The notes beneath the pieces were generated by a model, which saw only the letters and a list, made by a program, of their open reading frames with translations, searched no databases and was not told the DNA's origin. A DNA stretch of 5,659 nt from NCBI GenBank assembly GCA_903871975.1, contig CAIQIY010000503.1, forward strand, positions 1-5,659, written 5' to 3'. The position numbers and the translations under genes were made by a program. Source of the DNA: an uncultured Chloroflexota bacterium. GTDB taxonomy: Bacteria > Chloroflexota > Chloroflexia > Chloroflexales > Roseiflexaceae. Of the stretch, positions 5,569-5,659 are shown piece after piece. The first letter of the stretch is position 1, and each line of letters opens with the position of its first letter.

Positions 5569-5659
5569 ATGCGGCTCATCGACAGCGGCACGATCGTCGC
5601 CGGCATCGCCGGTACACCGCATGCGATGCATACCTTTCCGGCCGGCGCGACGCTCGCCG
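5569..5659 (+). CDS. Start of a sialidase/BNR-like propeller protein (3' end outside window)
   Basis: Thirty residues are visible before the window ends. ATG 5569 lies two bases after the lyase stop codon, with GGAGG (5559-5563) placed five bases upstream, overlapping the end of the lyase gene, so the two are probably translationally coupled. The N-terminus MRLIDSGTIVAG, then G-T-P-H-A-M-H-T-F-P, resembles the first blade of exo-alpha-sialidase-like and other six-bladed propeller proteins, where a 'sGti..g.pgt..a..tFPs' pattern precedes the first Asp box. There is no signal peptide, so a cytoplasmic location or non-classical export is implied. The family call rests on 30 residues only and no catalytic residue is visible. 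Confidence 0.5.
   Translation, partial: MRLIDSGTIVAGIAGTPHAMHTFPAGATLA

Overview
The window is GC-rich, and almost all of it is coding on the + strand. It looks like part of a carbohydrate or sugar-acid salvage locus of a free-living bacterium, most probably a member of Chloroflexota. The main clue is the substrate-binding lipoprotein. Directly after its lipobox cysteine it carries a Pro-rich stretch and then a Val/Glu/Gln repeat linker (QTVVVE units, ending in TPTPMPT), a style I associate with exported lipoproteins of Chloroflexota. The phylum call is an inference from style and was not tested by alignment.

Layout: (1) bases 1-594 are the 3' end of a gene whose product resembles the C-terminal part of large beta-propeller, glycosidase-like proteins. 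(2) Bases 595-751 are a 157-base gap with GC-rich inverted repeats and an orphan Shine-Dalgarno sequence, and probably hold the control region of the transporter genes. (3) Bases 752-2520 are one family 5 (peptide/oligosaccharide type) ABC substrate-binding lipoprotein gene, broken by an apparent one-base deletion near 1956/1957. (4) Bases 2521-2656 are a gap with two strong GC hairpins. (5) Bases 2657-3601 and 3605-4588 encode DppB-like and DppC-like permeases. (6) Bases 4658-5566 encode a lyase/aldolase of the dihydrodipicolinate synthase / N-acetylneuraminate lyase superfamily that keeps the Schiff-base lysine but departs from DapA at other active-site positions. (7) From 5569 a further gene begins, whose first 30 residues resemble the start of sialidase/BNR-type propeller proteins.

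The likely working model has propeller-fold proteins at both ends (hydrolase or sialidase-like) processing or recognising a glycan. The lipoprotein and the two permeases would import the released product, and the lyase would cleave a 2-keto sugar acid derived from it. No ATPase genes of the transporter lie in the window. Short gaps (3, 69 and 2 bases) and strong Shine-Dalgarno sequences support one transcription unit from about 752 onward. The transporter substrate and the lyase substrate cannot be read from the sequence. No RNA genes, mobile elements, CRISPR arrays or origins were seen.
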